The position numbers and the translations under genes are program-made. The notes below the pieces were generated by a model, which was not told the DNA's origin, ran no database searches, and saw only the letters and a list, made by a program, of their open reading frames with translations. 42,414 bases of DNA from Nanobdellota archaeon (GTDB taxonomy: Archaea > Nanobdellota > Nanobdellia > JAAOXT01), in contig JAAOXT010000010.1 in assembly GCA_018221045.1 (NCBI GenBank), forward strand, positions 1 through 42,414. Direction: 5' to 3'. Positions 18,009 to 27,105 of the stretch are shown here, piece by piece (within the stretch, counting starts at the first letter, position 1; each line of letters starts with the position of its first letter).

Positions 18009-19028
18009 ATGAGGGTTAAAATCACTGCTCCTTTAAGTGAAACCGCTGGGTATAATCTAACGGGTCCAGAACATCTTAAAAGATTCTTAACTCAAACAAC
18101 TAAAAAATCTCTTGAAGAAACATTAATCAAAATTGACGATACAAGAAATATTTATTTTAATAAATCGTTTATAATTCCTCCCTCAGAATGGACCACTTTT
18201 ATTTGCGCTCAAGATAACAACCAAGTTTGGGGTTCTGAAAAACTTGAAAAAAGTGTTAAAAACTTTTTGACATCATACCCATTAGACCACGTTCGATTTG
18301 AAGACGACCTGTTTGAAATAGATTTCATACCCGCGGACGATGGTTTCTCCGCAAAAGCAAGTGCTTCATACGTCAGTAGTTATGGAACTTTATTAAAAGA
18401 AGAAGAGTTACTGAACAAAGTTTGTTATTGGCGCTCAGGGTTAGAATCCCTTGGTTTTCAAGAAGTTGAAATAGTTGACCATGGTTCTTTAATTGAATTA
18501 AAAGACGTTAAAAATCGTTTCTCAGAAGACTTACCAGACTTCTTGTCAAAAAGGTTTTTAGGATTCGGGAGAAATAGGCCGAACTCCGAACTATTCGAGT
18601 TTTATTTACGCTCAGAAGAAAATTGTTTAAAAACAAATCAGGAGTACTCAACTTTTGAAGGACTAATGAACAACTCTGATTTCGCTGTTGACTTCTTAGG
18701 AGAATTCAGTACTGAACCTCAAAAAGTTTGGCATGAGTTCAAAGAACATTCAAGAATTAAATCAAAGGCTCTGTCCACGCTTGGTACCATACTCTTTCCA
18801 GTTATTGTTTTAGACATGTTAACTTACGACTGGCGTCAGGGAGTTAAAAAAAAAATTCACGGAAAATACTGGGGAATGCGAAACAAGTTTTACAGAACGG
18901 TTAAAAAAGATGAAATGCGAGCTAAAGAAGAAATTCGTGAACTTGAAAGAACGCTGGAAGAAAAAATTGTTTCATTAGGTTTAGATGGCAGAAATGTTAT
19001 CTCGTCCAAAGAAAGACTTCAATCATAA
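18009..19028 (+). CDS. Hypothetical protein (339 aa)
   Basis: Long AT-rich ORF; no family recognised. Confidence 0.6.
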   Translation: MRVKITAPLSETAGYNLTGPEHLKRFLTQTTKKSLEETLIKIDDTRNIYFNKSFIIPPSEWTTFICAQDNNQVWGSEKLEKSVKNFLTSYPLDHVRFEDDLFEIDFIPADDGFSAKASASYVSSYGTLLKEEELLNKVCYWRSGLESLGFQEVEIVDHGSLIELKDVKNRFSEDLPDFLSKRFLGFGRNRPNSELFEFYLRSEENCLKTNQEYSTFEGLMNNSDFAVDFLGEFSTEPQKVWHEFKEHSRIKSKALSTLGTILFPVIVLDMLTYDWRQGVKKKIHGKYWGMRNKFYRTVKKDEMRAKEEIRELERTLEEKIVSLGLDGRNVISSKERLQS

Positions 19029-19150
19029 TCCTATAATTATTCCTTTACTTACTTATTGTAAGACCTAATATTATCCACTGCAAAGGAGACATAACCCTTT
19101 TTTTTTTGGAGTTGCAATAGTTTAAATAATTTAACCATCAACAAAAGAAA

Positions 19151-20017
19151 GTGATGTTTGACTGGCGTTTTTTAATGTTTTTTAACGTGTTATCCCTCGG
19201 GTTCTTCAACCTTTTTTTGAAAAAGTTTTCTTCAAAAAAGAATCCGATTCTAATATCGCTTGCCATAAACGCCCTTCCTTTCCCATTCCTATTATTATTG
19301 AACAAAGGTTTTCCACAATTATCGCTGATCTGGATTTACCCCTTGCTGTCAGTGATTTTTTACGGCGCGGCTAACATAACCTCGTTCAAAGCGTTCTCTA
19401 AAGGTGACGTATCACTGATCGCCCCGTTAGCAACTATGGGAAGCGTTTTCGCATTAATGGTTTCAGTAATTTTTCTAGGCGAAGCCTTAACCATTCAAAA
19501 AGTGGTTGGCGTCCTGCTAGTCTTCTTAGGTATGGGATACTTAAACAAAAAAGAAAACTTGTGGAAATCATTAAAAGCTTTATACCATAGTGATGTGGCA
19601 AGACTCGTCGTGCTAAGCTGTTTATTTCTCGCGTTAGCGAACGTGAATGATAAGTTTTCCCTCCAGTTCTTCAACCAGTTCTCGTACCCGTCAATAATAT
19701 TTGGGGGGGCGGCACTGCTCTTCGTTCCTTACTTATTAACAGGTAAGAAAAATGTCGGAGAGTTTAAATCATTGATGACGAACAGATGGGGGTTCGCTGT
19801 TCTAGCAAGTTTTTTTCTCAGCGTGAGCTACGTCCTATTCATCTCCATGATAACGCAAGCGGACGTGAGCATCATCGTTCCCTTATCCAACTTATCTGTT
19901 TTCATCGCAATCTTCTTAGGAAAGCATGTTTTGAAAGAAAGAGTTGAGAACCGCTGGTTCGCCGCAGCGTTAATGGTGGTTGGCGCTTCATTACTTATGA
20001 TGCCCCAGCTCTTCTAA
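19151..20017 (+). CDS. EamA/DMT-superfamily transporter
   Basis: Ten hydrophobic segments in two repeats; 'PLATMGSVFALMVSVIFLGEALTIQKVVGVLLVFLGM'. Confidence 0.85.
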   Translation: MMFDWRFLMFFNVLSLGFFNLFLKKFSSKKNPILISLAINALPFPFLLLLNKGFPQLSLIWIYPLLSVIFYGAANITSFKAFSKGDVSLIAPLATMGSVFALMVSVIFLGEALTIQKVVGVLLVFLGMGYLNKKENLWKSLKALYHSDVARLVVLSCLFLALANVNDKFSLQFFNQFSYPSIIFGGAALLFVPYLLTGKKNVGEFKSLMTNRWGFAVLASFFLSVSYVLFISMITQADVSIIVPLSNLSVFIAIFLGKHVLKERVENRWFAAALMVVGASLLMMPQLF

Positions 20018-20019
20018 CA

Positions 20020-20040
20020 CTTACTGGACGCTCCAGTAGG
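20020..20040. terminator. Hairpin directly after DMT transporter stop
   Basis: CTTACTGGA-CGC-TCCAGTAGG, 9-bp stem with one T-G pair. Confidence 0.4.
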
Positions 20041-20104
20041 TCGCAAAGTAACTTCTGGATAAATCAAAATTAATTTATAATCCTCCTGTTTTTATGATTA
20101 TTCT

Positions 20105-21550
20105 ATGGCTTTACTAACCAAATCCAAATATTTAGTAGGATTGCAATGTCCCAGATATTTATGGGCTTTAATTTATGATAAAGAGAAAATACCTAATCCG
20201 GATGTATCTGTTCAGTTTAAGTTTGATGAAGGAACTAAAGTGGGTGAATTAGCCACAAAACTCTTCCCTGATGGCATTAATGTTCCATTTGAAGATTTTA
20301 ATAACAATTTGAAGAAATCTAAGGAGCTTCTAAAAAAGAAAAAACCTTTGTTTGAGGCAGGATTCAGAGTTGGAAATTGTTTTTCCAGAGCGGATATCCT
20401 TGTTCCTGTAGGGGATAAATGGGATATAATTGAAGTTAAATCGGGAACTAAAGTTAAGGATATCAATATCCATGATATGGCTTTCCAGAAATATTGTTAT
20501 GAATCTGAAGGACTGAAAATAAGAAACTGTTTTCTAATGCACTTAAATAATGAGTATATAAAAAAAGGGGAAATTGATATTGAAAAATTGTTTGTTAAAG
20601 ATAACATTACTCCTGAAGTTGAAGAATCAATGAAAAACACTAAAGAAAAAATTAATTATATTCTTGAAGTGATTAATAAAGATAAATATCCCGAAGCCGT
20701 TATTGGTCCACAATGTAAAAATCCTTATGAGTGTCCTTTAACTGAATGTTGGGATTTTCTTCCTGAAAATCATGTTTTTCATTTGTATCGTGGAGGTAAA
20801 AAATCTCTTCAGTTATTTGAAGATGGAATTTATGCTATTGGGGATATTCCTAAAGATTTTAAACTGAGTGATAAGCAGGGAATACAGAAAGATTGTGAGG
20901 TTAAAGGGGAAATTCATGTTCATAAAGAGAAAATTAAACATTTTCTGAAAACTTTACTGTATCCTCTTTATTATCTTGATTTTGAGACTTTTAGTACTGC
21001 TATTCCAATGTTTGATGGATTAAAACCTTATTCACCTGTTTGTTTCCAGTTCAGTTTGCATGTTGTTGAAAAAGAAGGGGATAAACCCAAACATTATGAA
21101 TTTCTCTATTCGGGGAATAATGATCCAAGAGAAGATTTTGTTTTAGCCTTGAAAGAAGTGTTAGGTGATAAAGGTTCTATTATTGTTTATAATCAATCAT
21201 TTGAGATTAGTAGGTTAAAAGAATTGGGTGAGCAATTTCCTGAACATAAAAACTGGGTTGAAAATACTATTGGAAGAATTGTTGATTTACTTATCCCTTT
21301 TAGAAATTTTAGTTATTATAATCCTATTCAAAAAGGGTCAGCTTCAATAAAGAAAATTCTTCCTGCATTGACTGGAAAAGATTATTCCGAAATGGAAATA
21401 GGTGATGGAGCAACAGCCTCTGTTAAATTTTACAATATGGCATATAAGAATGGAAAAGACGTTAGAACAGCTTTGCTGAAATATTGTGGGTTGGATACTT
21501 TGGCTGAAATTATGATTGTAAATAGCCTCCACAATCTTGTGAGAGAATAA
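20105..21550 (+). CDS. DUF2779-type protein: PD-(D/E)XK (Cas4-like) nuclease domain plus DEDD-like exonuclease domain
   Basis: 'FRVGNCFSRADILVPVGDKWDIIEVKSGT' nuclease core; C15 and 'GPQCKNPYECPLTECW' Cys cluster; 'YYLDFETF', 'VYNQSFEISRLKEL', 'YCGLDTLAEI' exonuclease-like motifs. Confidence 0.82.
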   Translation: MALLTKSKYLVGLQCPRYLWALIYDKEKIPNPDVSVQFKFDEGTKVGELATKLFPDGINVPFEDFNNNLKKSKELLKKKKPLFEAGFRVGNCFSRADILVPVGDKWDIIEVKSGTKVKDINIHDMAFQKYCYESEGLKIRNCFLMHLNNEYIKKGEIDIEKLFVKDNITPEVEESMKNTKEKINYILEVINKDKYPEAVIGPQCKNPYECPLTECWDFLPENHVFHLYRGGKKSLQLFEDGIYAIGDIPKDFKLSDKQGIQKDCEVKGEIHVHKEKIKHFLKTLLYPLYYLDFETFSTAIPMFDGLKPYSPVCFQFSLHVVEKEGDKPKHYEFLYSGNNDPREDFVLALKEVLGDKGSIIVYNQSFEISRLKELGEQFPEHKNWVENTIGRIVDLLIPFRNFSYYNPIQKGSASIKKILPALTGKDYSEMEIGDGATASVKFYNMAYKNGKDVRTALLKYCGLDTLAEIMIVNSLHNLVRE

Positions 21551-21612
21551 GAAACCAAAAAACTGAATAGTTCAAAAAGTTCCACCAAAACGTCAAAATA
21601 GTTAAACAAGGT

Positions 21613-21626
21613 AACTCGTACGAGTT
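21613..21626. promoter_or_regulatory. Perfect palindrome AACTCGTACGAGTT upstream of the permease
   Basis: 14-nt exact palindrome ~48 nt upstream of the ATG, ahead of an AT-rich TATA-like stretch. Confidence 0.4.
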
Positions 21627-21673
21627 CTGAAGTCGATACAATTAAATTAAACGACCGTTCTATACTTTCTTGA

Positions 21674-22966
21674 ATGGCGCTTATCAAAGACAGGGAGTTC
21701 AATCAATCCATCAGCCTGTTCGGCCTGATAATGCTCGGCGTCGGAGCAACTATCGGGGCAGGAATCTTCATCTTGTTAGGAGAAGCCACGGCCATAACCG
21801 GGCCTTCAGTCATACTAGCATTTCTAATCAATTTTGTGATAGCTATCGTTATCGCTTTTCATTACGCTGAAATGGCGTCACTAAGCCCTATCGACGGAGG
21901 AGGGTATTCTTTTATTGAAGAAGCTTTTGGAAACTCCGCTTACTTTATCGGATGGCTGGTCTGGCTCGGAAACATTGCTTACGCGAGTTTCTGCGCCATC
22001 GCCTTCGCCATATACGCGAGCGTGTGGACAGGCCTGCCAATAATACCTTTAGCCGTCGCCACGCTCATCTCATTCGCTTTGATTAACCTAACAGGAGTGA
22101 AAAGCGTTGTCAACGTTGAAAAAGCCCTAACGCTAGCCTTATTAATCTTATTCATCATTTTCATTGGTTGGGGAGCCCCAAAAGTAGACTTATCAAACTT
22201 CACAGACATTTTCCCTAACGGGGCCATGGCATTACTGCCCGCAACCAGTCTGGTCTTCCTGTGCTTCATCGGTTTTGAAACCATAACCACTATCTCAGCC
22301 GAAGTGAAAAAGCCAAGAACAAACATTCCCAAAGCCCTGATTTTAACAGTTATCATTTCTGGTCTCGTGTACGTTCTTTTCGCTTACGTTTTCGTCGGAG
22401 TGGTGGATTACTCTTCAATCGTTCACCCAGACACAGCGTTATTACAGTTCTTCAAAACAGATTTAATGAAAGATTTAATGATTATCGCCTCCCTTCTCGC
22501 CACATTATCCTCGCTTAACATTGGATTAATGGCTGCTTCGCGAAACGCTTACGCCCTTGCCAGAGACGGCTTCCTTCCCAAGATCTTCTCAAAAGTCTCG
22601 AGTAGGGATTCCCCTTACTTCGCCATCGGGGTTTCCTCAATCATTGCCTGCGCCTTGCTCCTGACCGGGCAGATTAAACAAATCGCTTCAGTATCAGATT
22701 TCTCTTACATGATCGTGGTCTCAATGGTTTGTTTATCAGTAGTAGCTCTTAGGAAAAAGATGAGCGGTATCAAAAGGTTTTTCAAAGTCCCGTTATACCC
22801 TTACACCTCTTTTTTCGGCGTGATAATCCCATTATTATTAATTCCTTTCCTTGATAACTCAGCTTTGCTCATCGGGGCCGCTTGGATAGTGATAGGACTC
22901 TTTTTTTACGTGGTCTGGCACTCCCAAGTCTTCAAACACTTGTTAGGAAAACCAAAGAAAAGTTAA
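21674..22966 (+). CDS. APC-family amino acid permease
   Basis: 'LIMLGVGATIGAGIFILLGEATAITGPSVILAFLI' and 12-TM profile. Confidence 0.92.
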   Translation: MALIKDREFNQSISLFGLIMLGVGATIGAGIFILLGEATAITGPSVILAFLINFVIAIVIAFHYAEMASLSPIDGGGYSFIEEAFGNSAYFIGWLVWLGNIAYASFCAIAFAIYASVWTGLPIIPLAVATLISFALINLTGVKSVVNVEKALTLALLILFIIFIGWGAPKVDLSNFTDIFPNGAMALLPATSLVFLCFIGFETITTISAEVKKPRTNIPKALILTVIISGLVYVLFAYVFVGVVDYSSIVHPDTALLQFFKTDLMKDLMIIASLLATLSSLNIGLMAASRNAYALARDGFLPKIFSKVSSRDSPYFAIGVSSIIACALLLTGQIKQIASVSDFSYMIVVSMVCLSVVALRKKMSGIKRFFKVPLYPYTSFFGVIIPLLLIPFLDNSALLIGAAWIVIGLFFYVVWHSQVFKHLLGKPKKS

Positions 22967-23916
22967 ATCTTTTTCCTGATTGGCGCGATGATTTTAATCA
23001 AATACTTTGCTACAGCGTTTTTCAAGTCCATTGGGTGGAGCTTTCCTTTGGAGTAAGAAGATTCTAGTTCCGCGAAGTTTTTGAACTCTACGTCTCCGCC
23101 GAACTTGGCTGACCTCTCAACTTTGAAACTCTTGACTTGCGGGAAAACGATGAGCCAAGTGATTTGGAGGACTGGATTGTCTTTCACAATTTTTTCCGGG
23201 CAATACGCTTTCTTAATTCTCCTTGTTATCTCCGAGTCAGCGTCGACAACGGATATCCCTGATCCTGGAATTGATTTGGACATTTTTGAGCCAGGACCTT
23301 TCAAAGAAGTGATTAATGGTGTGTGCAGACAAGTTGGTGACTTGTAACCAACTCCGGGCAATAGTTCGCGGGCGAGCATGTGGATTTTTCTCTGCTCCAA
23401 CCCGCCGAGCGAGATATCTACTTTTAATTGTTTAATGTCCTCCACTTGCATTAAGGGGTAAAGTATTTGCGACACTGCCGCGTTCTTCACGTCACGAGCA
23501 ACTTCTTGCATGCTTCTCAACCCGCGGTTTATGGTTGTTTTTAACGACATTTGGATGATGTCCTCCCAATAATCTTTTCTGTACTGGAACGAAGAGCCTT
23601 TAATGACCTCTGCTTTCAAGCCCAAAGCTTTTATGCTTTTACTCCATTGCCCTACTTCTTTTTCTATAAACTTCCAATCCCCTTTCTTGTTTAGGTACGC
23701 GTGCGTGTCAGCGAGCAAAACTTTTACTTTCATGCCCGCGTCTTGTAAGTCTTTCAGTTTTTGCAGTGTGACCATGTGACCCAAGTGAATTGGGCCTGAA
23801 GGTTCGTAACCACAATACACTGAAACCTGTTTCCTTGACTTAAGCATAGAAATCATTTCTTTTTCAGTCACGATTTCAGCGACGTTGCGCTTGATTAACT
23901 CGAGTTTTCGCTTCAT
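22963..23916 (-). CDS. tyrS: Tyrosyl-tRNA synthetase (archaeal type)
   Basis: 'CGYEPSGPIHLGHM' HIGH-type motif, 'VDISLGGLEQRKIHMLARE', 'GSKMSKS'. Confidence 0.95.
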   Translation of the reverse strand: MKRKLELIKRNVAEIVTEKEMISMLKSRKQVSVYCGYEPSGPIHLGHMVTLQKLKDLQDAGMKVKVLLADTHAYLNKKGDWKFIEKEVGQWSKSIKALGLKAEVIKGSSFQYRKDYWEDIIQMSLKTTINRGLRSMQEVARDVKNAAVSQILYPLMQVEDIKQLKVDISLGGLEQRKIHMLARELLPGVGYKSPTCLHTPLITSLKGPGSKMSKSIPGSGISVVDADSEITRRIKKAYCPEKIVKDNPVLQITWLIVFPQVKSFKVERSAKFGGDVEFKNFAELESSYSKGKLHPMDLKNAVAKYLIKIIAPIRKKI

Positions 23917-23975
23917 ACAAGTATATTATTTAAAGAAAAGTTATTTATAAACAATCTTATCATTAATCATTAAGA

Positions 23976-24329
23976 ATGATTTTTTACTGGGTTTTATTGC
24001 TCGTATTCGTTTTATTATACTCTTACTTTGACACAAGAAGAAAAGGCGATGATAAGGTTGCTCGCATGCTAAAACAAGTTCCGGTAAGGGAAGGCTTGCT
24101 CGGCTTTATTTTAATCCTATTAGCGTACCCTTATCAGGCAACAAGCGAAGAGTTGGCGAACGTCTTGTCAGCTTTCACGACTCTCGTCGGATTGATTTTA
24201 GTGGTTTTTTTCCTGGTGCGGGCAGGATTGTGGGTGGTGGGAATCCAATTAAGGGTTTGGCAGTTGGACAAAAAAGCGTTAAGCAATAAAGTTAAGTCCA
24301 AAAATGTAGATAACGTAAAAAAGAAGTAG
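23976..24329 (+). CDS. Membrane protein, unknown (117 aa)
   Basis: Hydrophobic ORF; divergent from tyrS; 51-nt convergent overlap with exchanger gene. Confidence 0.55.
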   Translation: MIFYWVLLLVFVLLYSYFDTRRKGDDKVARMLKQVPVREGLLGFILILLAYPYQATSEELANVLSAFTTLVGLILVVFFLVRAGLWVVGIQLRVWQLDKKALSNKVKSKNVDNVKKK

Positions 24330-25205
24330 GATTAACCCGTCTTTCTTGTTGATGTTTCTATCAGAAAAAGTCATCAGTATAAACAAGGCTGAAGCAAACA
24401 GTACAAAGACTGCGGAGAAAGCAAAGACGGAATCCATGGCTATGTTTACCGGGTTTATCAGCGCCATAACCCCGCCAATCAATAAAAGGTTCGTCAGGTT
24501 GCTTCCAAGAATGGTTCCTACAGCCATTTTAGAATTCTTCTTGAACGAAGCGGTGATGCTGGAAGCCAATTCGGGCAGGGAAGTGCTCAGTGAAAGCGCG
24601 GTCAGACCGAAAATTGTTAGTGACATGCCAATCTCTTCTGTCAATAGGATAGTAGAGTTAACAACGACGATTCCTGCAGTGAACACCCCCAACAACAGTA
24701 AAGGGATTAATACTAAATCAATTTCAACTTCTTTGAAAACCAGTTCTCCTCTATGAAGCACTTCTCTTCTCCTAAAAATGTAGTGGAAGAAAAAGAAAGC
24801 TGCTATCAAGAAAACCCCGTCAAGCCGAGAAAGACCTCCTCCATAAATAGTTAAAACCAGAAACAAAACTGTTCCTAACAGGACTAAAACTCCTTCTTTG
24901 GTCTCGTTGCGAGTCAACCTTGTTATCGGAGAAACTATGGCTGATATGGCGAGCACGAAAAAAATGTTTGTTATAGATGAACCCATAATGGTTCCGAAAC
25001 CAAGCTCTCCAACACCCTCAAAAGAAGATACTGCCGAGTTAATCAACTCTGGAATTGAAGTTCCCAAGGACAAAACTATGACTCCTACGAAGAACGCGCT
25101 CAGCTTAGCTTTTCTCGAAAAATGGGCTAGCGCTGACACCAAGTTATCAGAAATCACGAACAAAAGAAATGAACTCATCAAAAAAATTCCTGTAATGACA
25201 ATCAT
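24279..25205 (-). CDS. Ca2+/Na+ (CaCA family) antiporter
   Basis: Duplicated alpha-repeats 'SLGTSIPELINSAVSS...GTIMGSSITNIFFVL' and 'SLSTSLPELASSITAS...GTILGSNLTNLLLIGG'. Confidence 0.93.
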   Translation of the reverse strand: MIVITGIFLMSSFLLFVISDNLVSALAHFSRKAKLSAFFVGVIVLSLGTSIPELINSAVSSFEGVGELGFGTIMGSSITNIFFVLAISAIVSPITRLTRNETKEGVLVLLGTVLFLVLTIYGGGLSRLDGVFLIAAFFFFHYIFRRREVLHRGELVFKEVEIDLVLIPLLLLGVFTAGIVVVNSTILLTEEIGMSLTIFGLTALSLSTSLPELASSITASFKKNSKMAVGTILGSNLTNLLLIGGVMALINPVNIAMDSVFAFSAVFVLFASALFILMTFSDRNINKKDGLILLLFYVIYIFGLNFIA

Positions 25206-25242
25206 TAAGCAATACTATAATTTTTTATAGTTAAAAAATCTT

Positions 25243-25551
25243 ATGAATGAACCTAGAATGGTTAGTCAAGAATTAAACTTTTACTTCAGCCTTATAGAAC
25301 TCACGTGCGGCCTCTTGATAGTTGGCACAACCCTTACCAGAACAAAATATTTTCACAAGCTTTACAAAGGCAAAAAGTATTTCATTGCAGGCGGGCTGAC
25401 ACTAATTTTTAAAGAACTTTTCTCGCTATTGAACTGGTATAACGGTTTTCCAAAAGAGTTTCTGAACGCTTTTGTATATATTCTCATCGCGCTCGGCATA
25501 TCTAACTTCCAGAAAAAAAGGTTTTCAAAAAAGATGAGGGGTTCTTCATGA
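25243..25551 (+). CDS. Small membrane protein (102 aa)
   Basis: Hydrophobic ORF coupled by 4-nt overlap to RNase HI. Confidence 0.6.
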   Translation: MNEPRMVSQELNFYFSLIELTCGLLIVGTTLTRTKYFHKLYKGKKYFIAGGLTLIFKELFSLLNWYNGFPKEFLNAFVYILIALGISNFQKKRFSKKMRGSS

Positions 25552-25946
25552 AAACTTATTCTGACGGCGCGGCTAGAGGGAATCCAGGGCCCGCAGGGAT
25601 TGGCGTCCTCCTCACTAAAGATTCAGGATTGCTGATTGAATCTTATCACGGCAGGTTAAGGAATTGCACCAACAATCAATCCGAGTATCACGCGGTTATC
25701 AAAGCTTTAAGAATGGCTGAGCAGAACGGGGCCAAAGAAGTGATTCATCATTCGGACAGCGAACTTGTCATCAAACAATTGACTGGAGAGTATAAAGTCA
25801 AAAACGTTGAGTTAAAAAAACTGTTTTTAACCGTTAAAAGCATTGAAAAACATTTCAAAAAAATAAAGTACAAGCACTTGCGCAGAACACACCCCAAGAT
25901 CGTAATTGTTGACGTGCTCGCGAACAAGGCCCTAGGACCAAAATAA
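25548..25946 (+). CDS. rnhA: Ribonuclease HI family protein
   Basis: 'YSDGAARGNPGPAGIGVLL', 'NNQSEYHAVIKAL', 'HSDSELVIKQL'. Confidence 0.92.
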   Translation: MKTYSDGAARGNPGPAGIGVLLTKDSGLLIESYHGRLRNCTNNQSEYHAVIKALRMAEQNGAKEVIHHSDSELVIKQLTGEYKVKNVELKKLFLTVKSIEKHFKKIKYKHLRRTHPKIVIVDVLANKALGPK

Positions 25947-25969
25947 TTTCGTTCTAAAAAAAAAGGGAG

Positions 25970-26041
25970 TGCGTCGACCGGGATTCGAACCCGGGTTGTC
26001 GGCTTGGAAGGCCGAAATCCTAGCCACTAGACCATCGACGC
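25970..26041 (-). tRNA. tRNA-Gly (TCC)
   Basis: Reverse complement GCGTCGATGGTCTAGTGGCTAGGATTTCGGCCTTCCAAGCCGACAACCCGGGTTCGAATCCCGGTCGACGCA; anticodon loop CTTCCAA. Confidence 0.96.
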
Positions 26042-26088
26042 AAAATTTTTATTGGATACCAAAAGATATAACCTTTTTAAAACTTTTT

Positions 26089-26595
26089 CTAAACAAGGGT
26101 TGAATTGTTTCTCTGCGTGTAAATGTCAATAAGCCAGGTTATTGAGAAAAAAGAGGCGTAAGCCACCAATAAAGCTTTTATTATCTCTCCGATGAGAACC
26201 GCGACAAAATATTTTTTAGGAGGGTATTCCATCATCCCGCAAAAAATTCCGATTATGTCAAAAGGCATGGGTGTTGCCGCGAGACCTATAATCCAGAAAA
26301 AACCACCATACTTATGGAAATGTTTTTTGAAATCGTCAAAACGCTTATGATACTTTTTCTTCAATAATTCTTTACTGCCTCTACCCAACAAGTAAGAAGT
26401 TATTTCGCCGATAGCCGCTCCTACACCTCCAAAAATCGCGACTAAGAAGGGGTTGAGAACCGGGGCGAGGGTGAAAATAAAAATGATGCCGGGTAATGGA
26501 AAGATGATTGAAGCGTTGCTGATAAGGTTTGCCAAGAAAACACCAAAGTAACCAAAAGTGTCCACCAAATATTTGAGAAAAGCATAAAAATCCAT
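26089..26595 (-). CDS. DedA/VTT-domain membrane protein
   Basis: 'LPGIIFIFTLAPVLNPFLVAIFGGVGAAIGEITSYLLGRG...RFDDFKKHFHKYGGFFWIIGLAATPMPFDIIGIFCGMM'. Confidence 0.82.
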   Translation of the reverse strand: MDFYAFLKYLVDTFGYFGVFLANLISNASIIFPLPGIIFIFTLAPVLNPFLVAIFGGVGAAIGEITSYLLGRGSKELLKKKYHKRFDDFKKHFHKYGGFFWIIGLAATPMPFDIIGIFCGMMEYPPKKYFVAVLIGEIIKALLVAYASFFSITWLIDIYTQRNNSTLV

Positions 26596-26715
26596 TTAAC
26601 AAGGATGGTTGTTCGAGCAAACTTTTAAACCCTTTGAAAAAAAAATCCTTTTTCTTCTTCGAAACATTATACAAAATGTTTTAAAAACATTAATCAATAA
26701 AAAAGGGTTAACGTT

Positions 26716-26787
26716 GGGCCGGTGGTCTAGTGGTATGACGCCGCCTTGGCATGGCGGAGACCGCGAGTTCGATTCTCGCCCGGTCCA
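26716..26787 (+). tRNA. tRNA-Ala (GGC)
   Basis: Acceptor GGGCCGG/CCGGTCC containing the G3-U70 alanine identity pair; anticodon stem CCGCC/GGCGG, loop TTGGCAT. Confidence 0.95.
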
Positions 26788-26833
26788 TAATCTCCCACAA
26801 AATTAATAAGTTTTCACGAACATCTATTGTTTT

Positions 26834-27103
26834 ATGAAAGATGGTGGCTCTCTCGAGGATATAGCTTCTTCTGAAGATTTTTTGAACTCTTCAACATTTT
26901 TTTCAGATGACAAAGAGAAAGGTTATTCACCCATGTCTCTACTACTCGCGACGGGAGGGTTAATAAATTTCCCCCTGCTTTTTCATTATTCAAACATCGG
27001 GGACCCTTTAGGCACATCTATAACACTTATTAGTTCATTACTAACCACGTATGTCTGGATTAAAATATTGGACAATTACACTAACCGCCTCTGTGGGTGC
27101 TAA
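26834..27103 (+). CDS. Hypothetical protein (89 aa)
   Basis: AT-rich short ORF with two hydrophobic segments; no family. Confidence 0.45.
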   Translation: MKDGGSLEDIASSEDFLNSSTFFSDDKEKGYSPMSLLLATGGLINFPLLFHYSNIGDPLGTSITLISSLLTTYVWIKILDNYTNRLCGC

Positions 27104-27105
27104 CC

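Noticed and set aside
20105-21550. Evidence for a CRISPR-Cas locus from the Cas4-like nuclease domain
   Set aside because: No repeats, no other cas genes; DUF2779 proteins occur outside CRISPR loci.
26716-26787. G-U wobble at the third acceptor pair of tRNA-Ala as an anomaly
   Set aside because: G3-U70 is the normal alanine identity element.
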